42,517 bases of DNA, taken from Paenibacillus sp. VTT E-133291 (GTDB lineage Bacteria > Bacillota > Bacilli > Paenibacillales > Paenibacillaceae). A program made the translations under genes and the position numbers. Location: the NCBI RefSeq assembly GCF_002264395.1, contig NZ_NFVA01000062.1:1-42517 (forward strand), written 5' to 3'. Of the stretch, positions 15,075 to 24,073 are shown in pieces (position 1 is the first letter of the stretch; every line of letters begins with the position of its first letter). A model generated the notes under the pieces. That model was not told where the DNA came from. It ran no database searches and worked only from the letters and a program-made list of their open reading frames with translations.

Positions 15075-16745
15075 TTACGCTTGGAAAATAGATATATCAG
15101 GTTCTACTAATACATTGTCGTTGCTAGAATATCGAGAAATAATTTGTTTTATACTACTCATCTTCAGCGGTTTGCTGATGTAATCATCCATTCCAGAGGC
15201 CTTACAGCGATTCTGAATCCCTTCCATGACGTTCGCCGTCATTGCAATGATAACGGTCTTCTCGGCAGCAGGACCGCCCTCTCGACGAATTTGAGCGGTT
15301 GCCTCCAAGCCATCCATCACTGGCATTTGAAGGTCCATAAAGATAAAATCATAAGGACGTTTAATCGCCATCTCCACAGCCTGTTGACCATCTTCAGCCA
15401 TATCGGCCGCATAGCCTAGCTTATCCAGCATGCTGACCATTAGACGCTGATTAATCGGATGGTCATCCACAACAAGGATTCTACTTCTCCCCTCTTGATT
15501 GGGAACAAGATGCGTGGATTCCTCTTCTTGATATCCGCCTATCAAATCTTCTCCTGGCATGGATGCCTGAATCGTAAAGATAAAAGTAGCTCCTTTTTGC
15601 TCCATCGATTCTACCCGAATTTCTCCGCCCATCATTCCGACAAGAGATTTACATATAGCTAATCCCAGACCTGTTCCCCCATATTTCCGTGTCATGGAAG
15701 AATCAAGCTGCGAAAAGGGCTCAAATAATCGGTCACATTTCTCCGGAGAAATACCAATCCCCGTATCCATAATTGTGAATTCAACTTCCATCTTATGATC
15801 CGCAACGCTCTTGATCGAGGCGACTAGATAGACCCCACCTTGATTTGTAAATTTAACTGCATTAGCGATCAGGTTAATTAGAACTTGGCGTAAACGAGCC
15901 ATATCCCCATATAAAAGCCGAGGCAATTTCTGATCAATAAAATAAGCGAGCTCCAGGTTCTTCTTTCCCGCTTCTATCGAGAAGAGGCTGAACACCTCTT
16001 GAATACAATTTCGAAGTTCAAATAAGTGCTCTTCAACTTCCATTTTTCCGGATTCCATTTTAGTAAAGTCAAGAATGTCGTTAATTACCGTAATCAACGT
16101 GTCCGCACTTTTCCGAATGATCTCCGAATATTCCTTTTGCTCAGAAGTAAGATCCGTCTCCATTAATAGATCGATCATACCAACTACGCCGTTCATAGGT
16201 GTACGAATTTCATGACTCATCATGGCTAGAAATTCCGACTTTGCTTTCGAGGCGATCTCCGCCTCTTCTTTTGCCTTGATAAGCTCACTATTAATGATTT
16301 CCAGTTCTTTCGTCTTTTGCTGCAGCAGCATGGTTTGAGTCTGATGCTTCTTGCTCGTGATGTACATTTCGACAAAGCCTTGTATCTTAGAGTTCAAAAT
16401 TTGTGGAATGAAAGGTTTGACCATATAATCAATAGCCCCTGCCGAATAGCCAGCGAATAAATGCTCCGCTTCTTTGCTATTGGCAGAGATAAAAATAATC
16501 GGAATTTCCTTCGTTTTCTCTCTGGCCTTGATCAATTTTGCAGTTTCAATTCCATCCATACCCGGCATCTGTACATCTAGTACAATGACAGCAAAATCAT
16601 ACCTTAACAAACAGCGCAACGCTTCTTCACCGGAGGTAGCTTTAATTAGCTCGTAATGCTGGCTCTCAAGCACTGCCTCCAGCGCCAGCAAATTTTCAGG
16701 ACGGTCGTCTACTAGTAGTATATGAATTGGTTCTTGAAACCCCAT
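15075..16745 (-). CDS. Hybrid histidine kinase, receiver-kinase-receiver (RR-HK-RR)
   Basis: This 556-residue cytosolic protein starts with a receiver domain (VDDRPENLLALEAVL, predicted phospho-acceptor Asp57). A coiled coil (about 135-172), a HisKA domain with His178 (MMSHEIRTPMNGVVGM) and an HATPase domain (NAVKFT, DTGIGI, GGTGLGL) follow. A second receiver ends the protein (VVDDHPINQRLM, Asp471 in FMDLQMPVMDG). No sensor or membrane segment is present, so it takes input through its N-terminal receiver or a partner. It follows the CheR gene by about 21 bp, with GGGAGGG before ATG 16745. Its place between rsbM-like and rsbV suggests an added phosphorelay component in sigma-B control. That is inference from context. 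Confidence 0.85.
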   Translation of the reverse strand: MGFQEPIHILLVDDRPENLLALEAVLESQHYELIKATSGEEALRCLLRYDFAVIVLDVQMPGMDGIETAKLIKAREKTKEIPIIFISANSKEAEHLFAGYSAGAIDYMVKPFIPQILNSKIQGFVEMYITSKKHQTQTMLLQQKTKELEIINSELIKAKEEAEIASKAKSEFLAMMSHEIRTPMNGVVGMIDLLMETDLTSEQKEYSEIIRKSADTLITVINDILDFTKMESGKMEVEEHLFELRNCIQEVFSLFSIEAGKKNLELAYFIDQKLPRLLYGDMARLRQVLINLIANAVKFTNQGGVYLVASIKSVADHKMEVEFTIMDTGIGISPEKCDRLFEPFSQLDSSMTRKYGGTGLGLAICKSLVGMMGGEIRVESMEQKGATFIFTIQASMPGEDLIGGYQEEESTHLVPNQEGRSRILVVDDHPINQRLMVSMLDKLGYAADMAEDGQQAVEMAIKRPYDFIFMDLQMPVMDGLEATAQIRREGGPAAEKTVIIAMTANVMEGIQNRCKASGMDDYISKPLKMSSIKQIISRYSSNDNVLVEPDISIFQA

Positions 16746-16766
16746 AGGACCACCCTCCCACATGCG

Positions 16767-17633
16767 TTATTTTATGTTACGGTATATTTTCTCCACTCTG
16801 TCTAAAGATTCATAGCAATCGCTATATTTCGTAAAGTGAATGGACTCCTTAGAGCCCAGAACAAGGATTCCAAAGCGACTTAGACTTTCATGAAACAACC
16901 CGTGAACATGATCACGAAGCTCATCATTGAAATAGATCATTACATTTCGGCAGAAAATAACATTAAATTCATTAAATGAAGTGTCAGTAGCTAAATTATG
17001 CTCAGCAAAAATGATATTTTTGCGTAAATAAGGCTGTAGAATAACCGAGTTATACTTTGCAGTATAGTATTCGGAGAATGCCCGAGTACCTCCTGCCTCC
17101 AAATAATTCTTAGTATATTGCTTCATTCTGCTAATATCATAAACGCCTTCCTTAGCCTGCTGTAAAGAACGCTCATTCATATCTGTGGCATAAATTCGAG
17201 CCTTATCATAAAGCCCTTCTTCATGAAGCAGGATGGCCATGGAATAAACTTCCTCCCCAGTGGAACATCCAGCATGCCAGATACGAATATAGGGATAGGT
17301 TCTTAACAATGGAACTACCTTCTGGCGAAAAGTTAGAAATAATCCCGGATCCCTGAACATTTCAGTCACAGGAATAGAGAGACTGTAGACAAATCGTTCA
17401 AAACAAGCCCGATCATGCAGAACCTTCTCTTGCAGCGCGGATATGGTGAGTACATTCTCCGCATGGACATGATGCCAGATGCGTCGTCTTAATGAAGGCA
17501 ACGCATAATTCCGGAAATCATAGCCATATAAACGGTGTACCCCATCAAGAAGCAGCTCAATCTCAATTTGCTCCAGTTCGTCACTTCCCGCCAGAACGGG
17601 TTGCTCTTCATATCCGTGTTCTATTGCTTTCAT
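16767..17633 (-). CDS. CheR-type protein methyltransferase (RsbM-like)
   Basis: This 288-residue protein has both CheR parts: the N-terminal helical domain (YGYDFRNYALPSLRRRI) and the SAM-binding domain (TEMFRDP at 90-96, HAGCSTGEEVYSMAILL at 120-136, YATDMN, FNVIFCRNVMIYF). CheR enzymes methylate glutamates on helical receptors. There is no chemotaxis gene here; the neighbours are a hybrid kinase, sigB-rsbVW and a PP2C response regulator. In the B. cereus group an equivalent enzyme, RsbM, methylates the kinase RsbK and tunes sigma-B. I infer the same role here. A weak GTATTC-N15-GGGTAA sequence lies about 75 bp upstream, in the end of the kinase gene. No CheB partner is visible. Confidence 0.87.
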   Translation of the reverse strand: MKAIEHGYEEQPVLAGSDELEQIEIELLLDGVHRLYGYDFRNYALPSLRRRIWHHVHAENVLTISALQEKVLHDRACFERFVYSLSIPVTEMFRDPGLFLTFRQKVVPLLRTYPYIRIWHAGCSTGEEVYSMAILLHEEGLYDKARIYATDMNERSLQQAKEGVYDISRMKQYTKNYLEAGGTRAFSEYYTAKYNSVILQPYLRKNIIFAEHNLATDTSFNEFNVIFCRNVMIYFNDELRDHVHGLFHESLSRFGILVLGSKESIHFTKYSDCYESLDRVEKIYRNIK

Positions 17634-17720
17634 TGTTATCCCGACTCCCTTATCAACACGCCGTACTTTTGAAGAATGGCTTTTTGTTAGTTCTTTTAAA
17701 GTATTACCCCAATATTGAGG

Positions 17721-20700
17721 TTACGAATACAGCCATACTCGCATTAAAGATAGAAGTTGACCTGTTGCGATTGGCTTCTTCATATAGTCAGAAGCCCCCG
17801 CTTCAATACATTTGGCACGATCCTCTTTCATAGCTTTGGCAGTAAGCGCAATAATAGGCAGTTTCTTATACTGCGGCATCTCGCGAATCCGGCGCATAGC
17901 CTCATATCCGTCCATCTCCGGCATCATCATATCCATTAGTACAAGATCGAAATCTTCTTGTTCTACCAGCATTTCCAGCGCCTCGCGTCCATTCTCCGCA
18001 AACTTCACTTCCATATGATACTCTTCGAGTACGCTGGAGAGCGCAAACACATTGCGAATATCATCATCAACGAGCAGTATTTTCTTTCCTTCGAACAATT
18101 CTTCTTTATTATGAAGCTTCTGCAGTATCTTACGTTTATCTTCCGGAAGATTGGCTTCTACCCGGTGCAAGAACAGCGTAGTCTCATCTAATAACCGTTC
18201 TGGAGAACGTACATCCTTGATAATAATTGATTCCGCATATTTGCGTAGCTGTGTCTCTTCTTTGCTATCCAAATCCTTACCCGTATAAATAATAATAGGT
18301 AGATCATTTAATTCCTCATCATCACGAATTTGATCCAGCAGATCGAAACCTGTCATATCCTCAAGCATCAGATCCAGAACCATACAATCATATCTCTGCT
18401 TCCGTAGCTCACTCAGTGCCTCCCCGCCAGTTGAAACTGCGGTTATAGCCACATCGTCGTGACCGATCAATTCCATGATAGAACGACGCTGAATCTCATC
18501 ATCCTCAACAATCAGCAAGTATTTCAACGTACTGGAGGTGTAGTTCTCGATTTGCGAGAACGCCCGCTCTAGAGCTTCTCTAGAAGATGGTTTTCTTAAA
18601 TAAGCCATAGCCCCCATCATAAGCCCCTGCTTCACTTCATCATTTACAGAGATGACATGGACAGGAATGTGGCGGGTCTGAGATGCGCTTTTTAACTCTC
18701 TAAGGATGGTCCAACCGTCCATTACAGGCAGCTGAATGTCTAGAATAATTGCATCAGGTAGATAAGTCTTCGCCATCTGCAGTCCAGTATCGCCTTGAAG
18801 GGCTACAAGCCCTTTGAAATTGCGGCCATGAGCCATATCCAGTAATATTTTCGCAAAGCTCTCATCGTCTTCAATAATAAGCAGAACCTTATCATTTGCA
18901 GTCAAATGATCACGGTCATCATCGATCATCAATTGTGGAATAGGTTCATGGACTGGCGTTGGTTTAAGGGTTGGAAGCATATCTCCAATATATTCATTAA
19001 ACGTTGAATCTTCTTTGGTTACAGCAGCTTCTGTTGCTGCAGGCTGTTTAATGTAATTCGCCTTCACTGGCAAATACAAAGTAAAGGTACTGCCTTGTCC
19101 CTCACGGGATTCCAATGCAATAGCTCCCCCCATTATACGAACCAATTCACGGCTGATCGACAATCCCAGACCTGTGCCTCCATATTTACGACTGGTTGTT
19201 CCGTCTACTTGTTGAAAGGCTTCAAATACAATATCTGTTTTGTCAGCCGGAATACCAATTCCACTGTCCTTCACAGCGATAGCAATATACTCTTTATCAC
19301 TTGGCAAGTTTAGTGGCAATAGATTGTTATCTGCTGGGCTAACTGAAAATTCAATGAAACCTTCGGTTGTAAATTTAAAGGCATTCGAGAGTAAATTTCT
19401 TAAGATCTGCTTCAAGCGATGACTATCGGCAATTAAGCTATCTGGCAACGGCTCGTTAAAGGTAATCCGTAAGGAGAGTCCTTTTTTGAGTGCCTGCGGA
19501 GCGAAATTCTGCTTCACAAAGCTCTTCAGCTCAGTCAGTTTAATTTCTTCATGATTCAGTTCCATTTTTCCTGCATCAACCTTGGAAAGATCCAGAATTT
19601 CATCAATCATCTTAAGCAGGTCTGCTCCTGACATGTAAATCGTATGTGCAAATTCAACCTGCTTCTCTGTTAAATTACCATCCTTATTCTCTGTAAGCAG
19701 TTGAGACAAGATCAAAAGACTGTTGAGCGGTGTCCGCAATTCATGGGACATGTTCGCCATAAATTCCGATTTATATTTACTTGTCACAGATAATTGCATC
19801 GCTTGTTTCTCTAACTGAATCTTAGCATGCTCAATTTCATCCTTCTTCTCCTCGACCTCCTGCACTTGTTCCTCTAAAGCACGAGTCTTAGCAATAAGTT
19901 CCGTATTATAATGCTCCAGTTCTTCCTGCTGACGCTGAAGCAGTTCTTCCGACCGTTTAAGTGCATCCGTCTGCTCCTCCAAATTCTCATTGGAGCGACG
20001 CAATTCCTCTTGCTGAGTCTGTAATTCCTCCGACTGGCACTGCAGCTCTTCCGTAAGAGCTTGTGAATCACGCAACAACTTCTCCACGATCAAACGACGG
20101 CTAATATTATTAAAAATAATACTTAAATTATTCGCAAGTTGCTGCAGCAAATCATTTTTCAAACTGCTAAAAGGTTGGAATGAAGCAAATTCTACTACGC
20201 CCAGCAGTTCATCTTCAAAAATAAGCGGATGAATAGAAATATATCCAGGTTGCGCATCCACGAATCCGGACTTAACGGATGAATAGTCTTCAGGAGCCTT
20301 CTCCAGTCTGATTGGATGCATATCGAGCGCACTTTGTCCTACTAGCCCTTCTCCAATCATAAACCCGTCCTTAGGTTTCTTATCATTATCTACTGCATAA
20401 TATCCACTGCTTCGTAAAAAATCAGGACGATTGGCATCTTTTAAATAAACAGCTCCGAACTGTGCTCCCAGCACAGGGGTAAACTCATTGATGAAGGTCT
20501 GTGAGACCTGATCCAAGGAGCTAACACCTCGCAATAGTTCCGTCACCTGAGCAACATTCGCATTCAGCCAGGATTGGTCATTCTGCGCTTGCGCATAGGC
20601 CTGTTCCATTTGCTGCTTCTGTTCAAGATCTAAAGCCATCTTCTTAAAGACGAGAGCAACCTCACCAATTTCATCTTTAGTAGTAACCTTTATACGCCGT

Positions 20701-21389
20701 ATGGCTCTCACTCTACCGTTGCCAAAGCTGGTAATCATCATTGAAACGACATTAAGCCCCCGTGTGATGCTTGGGATGATCCATAGAACTACTCCAAGTC
20801 CGAGAAGTAAGCCCAGAATCATCATAAGAACTACCATCTGAGTCGAACTTTTATAAGCTTCGTTGGCCTTCGTACTCTCTTCGTTCATAATAAAAGCATT
20901 ATAATCAGAGAGACTGTTCAGAGCGTTTAACACGGCATTCTGAATCGCTTGTCCCTCTGTGTTGGAATATGTGCTGGCATTTTGAAAATAACCAGCCGAT
21001 AGCAGTTTCAATACCTTTTCCTGATAATTTATATAAGAGGTGTACGCATCATCTATTTGACTAACCATTTGCATCTCTTCAGCGCTGGTCATCGACGCTT
21101 TTATTTTCTCGTAGTACTCATTCGCTTTAGTAATCTTTTTATCAATCTCATTCTTTTGAGATTCTACCGATGATGCATCTGCACTTAGCATGGTCGTGGT
21201 CAATATTCGCGCCATATCATTGACTTCTCCACGCATCCCCGAAGAAGACCGCCCCTTCATATATCTATCCTGATAACCTTCCAGTTGGTCATTCATATAA
21301 TTTAAGCGGTCGTATCCTATCATCGTAAGTGCAAGCATAATCGCTAACATGGCACTGAAGCCAATTAAGAGTTTAGCCTTTATCTTCAT
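17721..21389 (-). CDS. Membrane hybrid histidine kinase with three receivers (RsbK-like)
   Basis: This 1222-residue sensor has TM1 (about 6-26), an MCP-like four-helix extracytoplasmic domain, TM2 (about 184-207) and a HAMP domain (about 205-260). A GAF domain (about 280-430) and a long coiled coil (about 434-535) precede HisKA with His549 (ANMSHELRTPLN) and HATPase (NAFKFT, KDSGIGIP, GGTGLGL). Three receivers follow with predicted acceptors Asp884, Asp1006 and Asp1153. The coil carries EE pairs at heptad spacing (447, 454, 461), like chemoreceptor methylation helices. It overlaps the upstream phosphatase gene by 4 bp (ATGA). The architecture and neighbours match RsbK of the B. cereus group, though the number of receivers is larger than I expect there. 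The stimulus is unknown. Confidence 0.88.
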   Translation of the reverse strand: MKIKAKLLIGFSAMLAIMLALTMIGYDRLNYMNDQLEGYQDRYMKGRSSSGMRGEVNDMARILTTTMLSADASSVESQKNEIDKKITKANEYYEKIKASMTSAEEMQMVSQIDDAYTSYINYQEKVLKLLSAGYFQNASTYSNTEGQAIQNAVLNALNSLSDYNAFIMNEESTKANEAYKSSTQMVVLMMILGLLLGLGVVLWIIPSITRGLNVVSMMITSFGNGRVRAIRRIKVTTKDEIGEVALVFKKMALDLEQKQQMEQAYAQAQNDQSWLNANVAQVTELLRGVSSLDQVSQTFINEFTPVLGAQFGAVYLKDANRPDFLRSSGYYAVDNDKKPKDGFMIGEGLVGQSALDMHPIRLEKAPEDYSSVKSGFVDAQPGYISIHPLIFEDELLGVVEFASFQPFSSLKNDLLQQLANNLSIIFNNISRRLIVEKLLRDSQALTEELQCQSEELQTQQEELRRSNENLEEQTDALKRSEELLQRQQEELEHYNTELIAKTRALEEQVQEVEEKKDEIEHAKIQLEKQAMQLSVTSKYKSEFMANMSHELRTPLNSLLILSQLLTENKDGNLTEKQVEFAHTIYMSGADLLKMIDEILDLSKVDAGKMELNHEEIKLTELKSFVKQNFAPQALKKGLSLRITFNEPLPDSLIADSHRLKQILRNLLSNAFKFTTEGFIEFSVSPADNNLLPLNLPSDKEYIAIAVKDSGIGIPADKTDIVFEAFQQVDGTTSRKYGGTGLGLSISRELVRIMGGAIALESREGQGSTFTLYLPVKANYIKQPAATEAAVTKEDSTFNEYIGDMLPTLKPTPVHEPIPQLMIDDDRDHLTANDKVLLIIEDDESFAKILLDMAHGRNFKGLVALQGDTGLQMAKTYLPDAIILDIQLPVMDGWTILRELKSASQTRHIPVHVISVNDEVKQGLMMGAMAYLRKPSSREALERAFSQIENYTSSTLKYLLIVEDDEIQRRSIMELIGHDDVAITAVSTGGEALSELRKQRYDCMVLDLMLEDMTGFDLLDQIRDDEELNDLPIIIYTGKDLDSKEETQLRKYAESIIIKDVRSPERLLDETTLFLHRVEANLPEDKRKILQKLHNKEELFEGKKILLVDDDIRNVFALSSVLEEYHMEVKFAENGREALEMLVEQEDFDLVLMDMMMPEMDGYEAMRRIREMPQYKKLPIIALTAKAMKEDRAKCIEAGASDYMKKPIATGQLLSLMRVWLYS

Positions 21390-22558
21390 TCTCTATCTGT
21401 TCCCTTCTTCAGTGAGATCCACACAATACATTTATCATCATCACGCTCTTTAGGAACCTCTACATTGAAAAATGCAGCCCGAATAGCTTCTTCGTTCCAC
21501 TTATGTTCAACATTTAAATGTTGAATCATAAATTTAAGCTGCTCTTCTTGTTCACCCTCAACCAGTTCCAATAGACCATCTGTATAAAGAACTAAATGCC
21601 CTTCATCTTCATAGGTTAAGCTCTGTGGCTGAATATCGATCCGTTCAAACAGACCTACTGGGTGACAGTTACTCTCCAGCATGATTGGAGTCTTAGCCTC
21701 GCCTTCAAAAAACAGCGCTGGTGGATGCCCGGCGTTAACGTAGTCAATACGTTTCATACGGGTATCTATCACAAGATAAATGGTCGTAAAGTAGTATTGG
21801 ATCAACTTTTTCTCAATATAGAGCTGATTAAACCTTCGATTGAGCTCCTGAATTACCTTTTCCGGCTCTACATACGTAGTTACCGTGTCCTTTAATACAG
21901 AAGCAAGAAACATACAAAAAAGAGAGGACGATATTCCGTGTCCCATAATGTCCAGCAGGATCACGCCATATCGGCCATCACCAAGGGGGTACCACGCGTA
22001 TAAATCACCGGCAAGCTCAGAGGATGGCTGATAGATGGCATTGACCTCAAAATTTTCTTCCTGAAGAGGCGAGCTCAACACAGCATTCTGAACAAGTGCG
22101 GCCAGTCTCAATTCTTCTTGAATCCGCTGATCTCGTTCCTTATGCCAATCTTTCTCTCGCTTCAACCGCAGCGCGAGCCTAATTCGGGCCATCAGCTCCA
22201 CTTTGTTAATGGGTTTTGTAACATAATCTACTGCACCTGCATCCAGTGCTTCTGCCAGCTTCTTGGAATCTCCAACAGCTGTAACCATTATTATTGGAAT
22301 ATCCTTCAGGTGTTCGTATTGCTGCACAACACGACATGCCTCGATTCCATCCATTTCCGGCATCATCATATCCAGTAAAATCAGATCGATATCGGACATC
22401 CGAGGACGTCCATCTTCACTCACAGAACCGATACCCAACCGCGTAAGCATCTCTTTTGCTGAGGATGCGGTTACGAAATTTCGGTAATCTTCTTTTTTCA
22501 GGATTTCACGGATAATGATAACATTAGTCGGATTGTCATCTACGATTAAGATTCTCAT
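21386..22558 (-). CDS. Response regulator with PP2C/SpoIIE phosphatase domain (RsbY-like)
   Basis: This protein of about 390 residues has an N-terminal receiver (ILIVDDNPTN, Asp63 in LLDMMMPEMDG, Lys115 in VTKP), a linker helix (about 130-165) and a PP2C domain. The phosphatase shows the metal-binding aspartates in SELAGDLYAW (Asp185), LLDIMGHGISSS (Asp203) and DDDKCIVWISL. Such proteins dephosphorylate RsbV when their receiver is phosphorylated, releasing sigma-B. A kinase overlaps it by 4 bp and is the likely partner. ATG 22558 fits GAGGTGA best; ATG 22561 and GTG 22567 are alternatives. A sigma-B-like promoter lies upstream. The receiver has a short insertion (GSVSEDGRPRMSD) before the acceptor Asp. 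Confidence 0.9.
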   Translation of the reverse strand: MRILIVDDNPTNVIIIREILKKEDYRNFVTASSAKEMLTRLGIGSVSEDGRPRMSDIDLILLDMMMPEMDGIEACRVVQQYEHLKDIPIIMVTAVGDSKKLAEALDAGAVDYVTKPINKVELMARIRLALRLKREKDWHKERDQRIQEELRLAALVQNAVLSSPLQEENFEVNAIYQPSSELAGDLYAWYPLGDGRYGVILLDIMGHGISSSLFCMFLASVLKDTVTTYVEPEKVIQELNRRFNQLYIEKKLIQYYFTTIYLVIDTRMKRIDYVNAGHPPALFFEGEAKTPIMLESNCHPVGLFERIDIQPQSLTYEDEGHLVLYTDGLLELVEGEQEEQLKFMIQHLNVEHKWNEEAIRAAFFNVEVPKERDDDKCIVWISLKKGTDRE

Positions 22559-22608
22559 CATCTTCACCTCACACGAATAGTATTACGAACGAAAAATTCT
22601 GCGACTCA

Positions 22609-22634
22609 TTACCTATATCATACGCTATTTAAAT
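22609..22634 (-). promoter_or_regulatory. Candidate sigma-B promoter of the rsbY-like operon
   Basis: On the minus strand ATTTAA (22629-22634), 14 bp, AGGTAA (22609-22614). Each box matches consensus at 5 of 6 positions; the start codon is about 50 bp downstream. Confidence 0.5.
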
Positions 22635-22695
22635 GTGTTATTTCTATTTTTAATATATGTAAATATAGTAATAGGTTCATTTACGCCTTCAGCAA

Positions 22696-22739
22696 AGTAA
22701 CCTCCCGAGCCACTACATGTAGTGGTTCGGGAGGTTACT
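22696..22739 (-). terminator. Long perfect hairpin, probable terminator
   Basis: AGTAACCTCCCGARCCACTA and its complement form a stem of about 20 bp around CATG, with one G-T pair. The minus strand continues TTGCTG rather than a long T-run, so it may also block read-through in another way. It separates the hypothetical gene 22794-23318 from the kinase operon. Confidence 0.6.
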
Positions 22740-22793
22740 CTATGGTAAAGACAGCCCCTATTTATTAACCAAAATGATCAAAAGTGAAACATA

Positions 22794-23318
22794 TTAAGAA
22801 GAAATACTATCAAATAAATCAATACCTTCAAATTCACCTGCTAAATTTCGATATATTTTGAGCGCATTATTTCCTCTCATATACACATCTCCATCTTCGG
22901 CTATAAAATACGGTTTACCCAAGGTAGATTGCACATTATCCTTCATGGGATCAATTCCCACCCCATTTACCTGTAGACCAAACTGCTGTGCTTGAGATGG
23001 TGAGACATGCACATACAGCACAAACCCCTCACCAACACCCACTGTCACATCTGCATATTGGTACTCCTCTGTCCCTTGCAATGGATCATTTGTTACCGCA
23101 AGCGGATCACCCTTGGCCAGAAGCAATTCTTCCTTCGTAGCATATAAAGCAACACCTTGCAGTGAATCAAAACGGTTTATAGAAGGGCTCGTTTCTGAGG
23201 AATATTCAAATGTGAGAACTGTCTTAGGCTGATCACTAAAAGTTGAGATAGGCGTCAACTGTGGAGACGCATCAAAGTATGGGGAAAGTAGACTAAACAA
23301 AAGAATGATAATGTTCAT
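22794..23318 (-). CDS. Hypothetical exported protein
   Basis: I do not recognise this 174-residue protein. The first 14 residues (MNIIILLFSLLSPY) are hydrophobic with no basic residue, so it could be a weak signal peptide or an anchor. The rest has a repeated theme of a GDP/GKP turn before a short beta-rich part: LLAKGDPLAVTNDPLQGTEEYQYADVTVGV, then STLGKPYFIAEDGDVYMRG. That suggests two small beta-rich modules. AAGGTGGG precedes the ATG. It lies 60 bp after the YtxG-like gene and may be co-transcribed with it, which would place it in the sigma-B regulon. Confidence 0.6.
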   Translation of the reverse strand: MNIIILLFSLLSPYFDASPQLTPISTFSDQPKTVLTFEYSSETSPSINRFDSLQGVALYATKEELLLAKGDPLAVTNDPLQGTEEYQYADVTVGVGEGFVLYVHVSPSQAQQFGLQVNGVGIDPMKDNVQSTLGKPYFIAEDGDVYMRGNNALKIYRNLAGEFEGIDLFDSISS

Positions 23319-23378
23319 GTTGTTATCCCACCTTTCTTATCTGCAGCCGCCATTTACAGAGGACTTGCTGCCTTAACT

Positions 23379-23885
23379 TTAATGACGGAATTTTTTCCAA
23401 AGAGTTGCAGCTACATCCACACTTTTTAACACAGTAGCTATTTTCCCCGGTGCTTTCTCGTTATTAACAGCATCATAAGAGTTTACCGTACGTTCCTCAG
23501 CTGGAGTCAGCGGAGCTTCTTTTAAGGATACCCCCTTACGCTTCTCCCTCAATTCATGTGATTTACGATATCTTTCAATCACAGTTACTGAAACTTGCTT
23601 AACGGTTAAGGTCAACTCATTCATAACTTCTCCCAAATTCTTCACAGAATCTATGACAGGATCAATCTTCTGAATTTTATTCTGTACATCAGCGGTAATT
23701 TCATTTGCATGTCTGACTGTAGTCTTCACTTCATAAGTCAGTTCATCCATCGTCTTCTGCACTTCCACCAAGGTCTGGCTTACTTTGTCAAGAGATTGCT
23801 TCGCTGACTGCAAAGTCTTAATTAGAAAGAAAACAAGTATTGCGAATGCGATGGCAACGAGAGCTACACTAAGTTCAATGATCAT
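23379..23885 (-). CDS. DUF948 domain general stress protein (YtxG-like)
   Basis: This protein of about 168 residues has one N-terminal membrane helix (LSVALVAIAFAILVFFLIKTL) followed by a long helical region (LDKVSQTLVEVQKTMDELTYEVKTTVRHANEITADVQNKI), the DUF948 signature. YtxG of B. subtilis is the first gene of a sigma-B-controlled stress operon with ytxH and ytxJ; its role is not defined. Here the best sigma-B-like promoter in the window lies about 60 bp upstream (GTTTCG-N14-GGGTAA). GGAAGGGG is eight bases before ATG 23885; ATG 23891 is possible but too close to it. The tail is basic and polar. Confidence 0.82.
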   Translation of the reverse strand: MIIELSVALVAIAFAILVFFLIKTLQSAKQSLDKVSQTLVEVQKTMDELTYEVKTTVRHANEITADVQNKIQKIDPVIDSVKNLGEVMNELTLTVKQVSVTVIERYRKSHELREKRKGVSLKEAPLTPAEERTVNSYDAVNNEKAPGKIATVLKSVDVAATLWKKFRH

Positions 23886-23944
23886 ATTCATAACCCCTTC
23901 CAAATCTCATAAATAGTGGCTAATCAGCCTTGTATACTGCATAG

Positions 23945-23970
23945 TTACCCCTACTACCATATGCCGAAAC
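23945..23970 (-). promoter_or_regulatory. Candidate sigma-B promoter of the YtxG-like gene
   Basis: On the minus strand GTTTCG (23965-23970), 14 bp, GGGTAA (23945-23950). The -10 is a perfect match to GGGTAW and the -35 has the core GTTT. Confidence 0.65.
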
Positions 23971-24008
23971 AATCTGTCGAGCGTTGTCAAAACTCCCTGC
24001 TCCCCTTT

Positions 24009-24034
24009 GTTTCAGAATCAAAGTCCCCGTTTAT
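24009..24034 (+). promoter_or_regulatory. Candidate sigma-B promoter of the DUF1328 gene
   Basis: GTTTCA (24009-24014), 14 bp, GTTTAT (24029-24034); the -10 matches 4 of 6. A sigma-A-like TATACAAT overlaps it, so dual use is possible. Confidence 0.4.
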
Positions 24035-24073
24035 ACAATGACTACAAATCAAAAAAAGGATAGGTGATATGTA

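Noticed and set aside
17704..17724. GTATTC-N15-GGGTAA as a sigma-B promoter for the CheR-like gene
   Set aside because: The -10 fits but the -35 matches only about half the consensus, and the site lies across the end of the kinase gene; mentioned only as weak.
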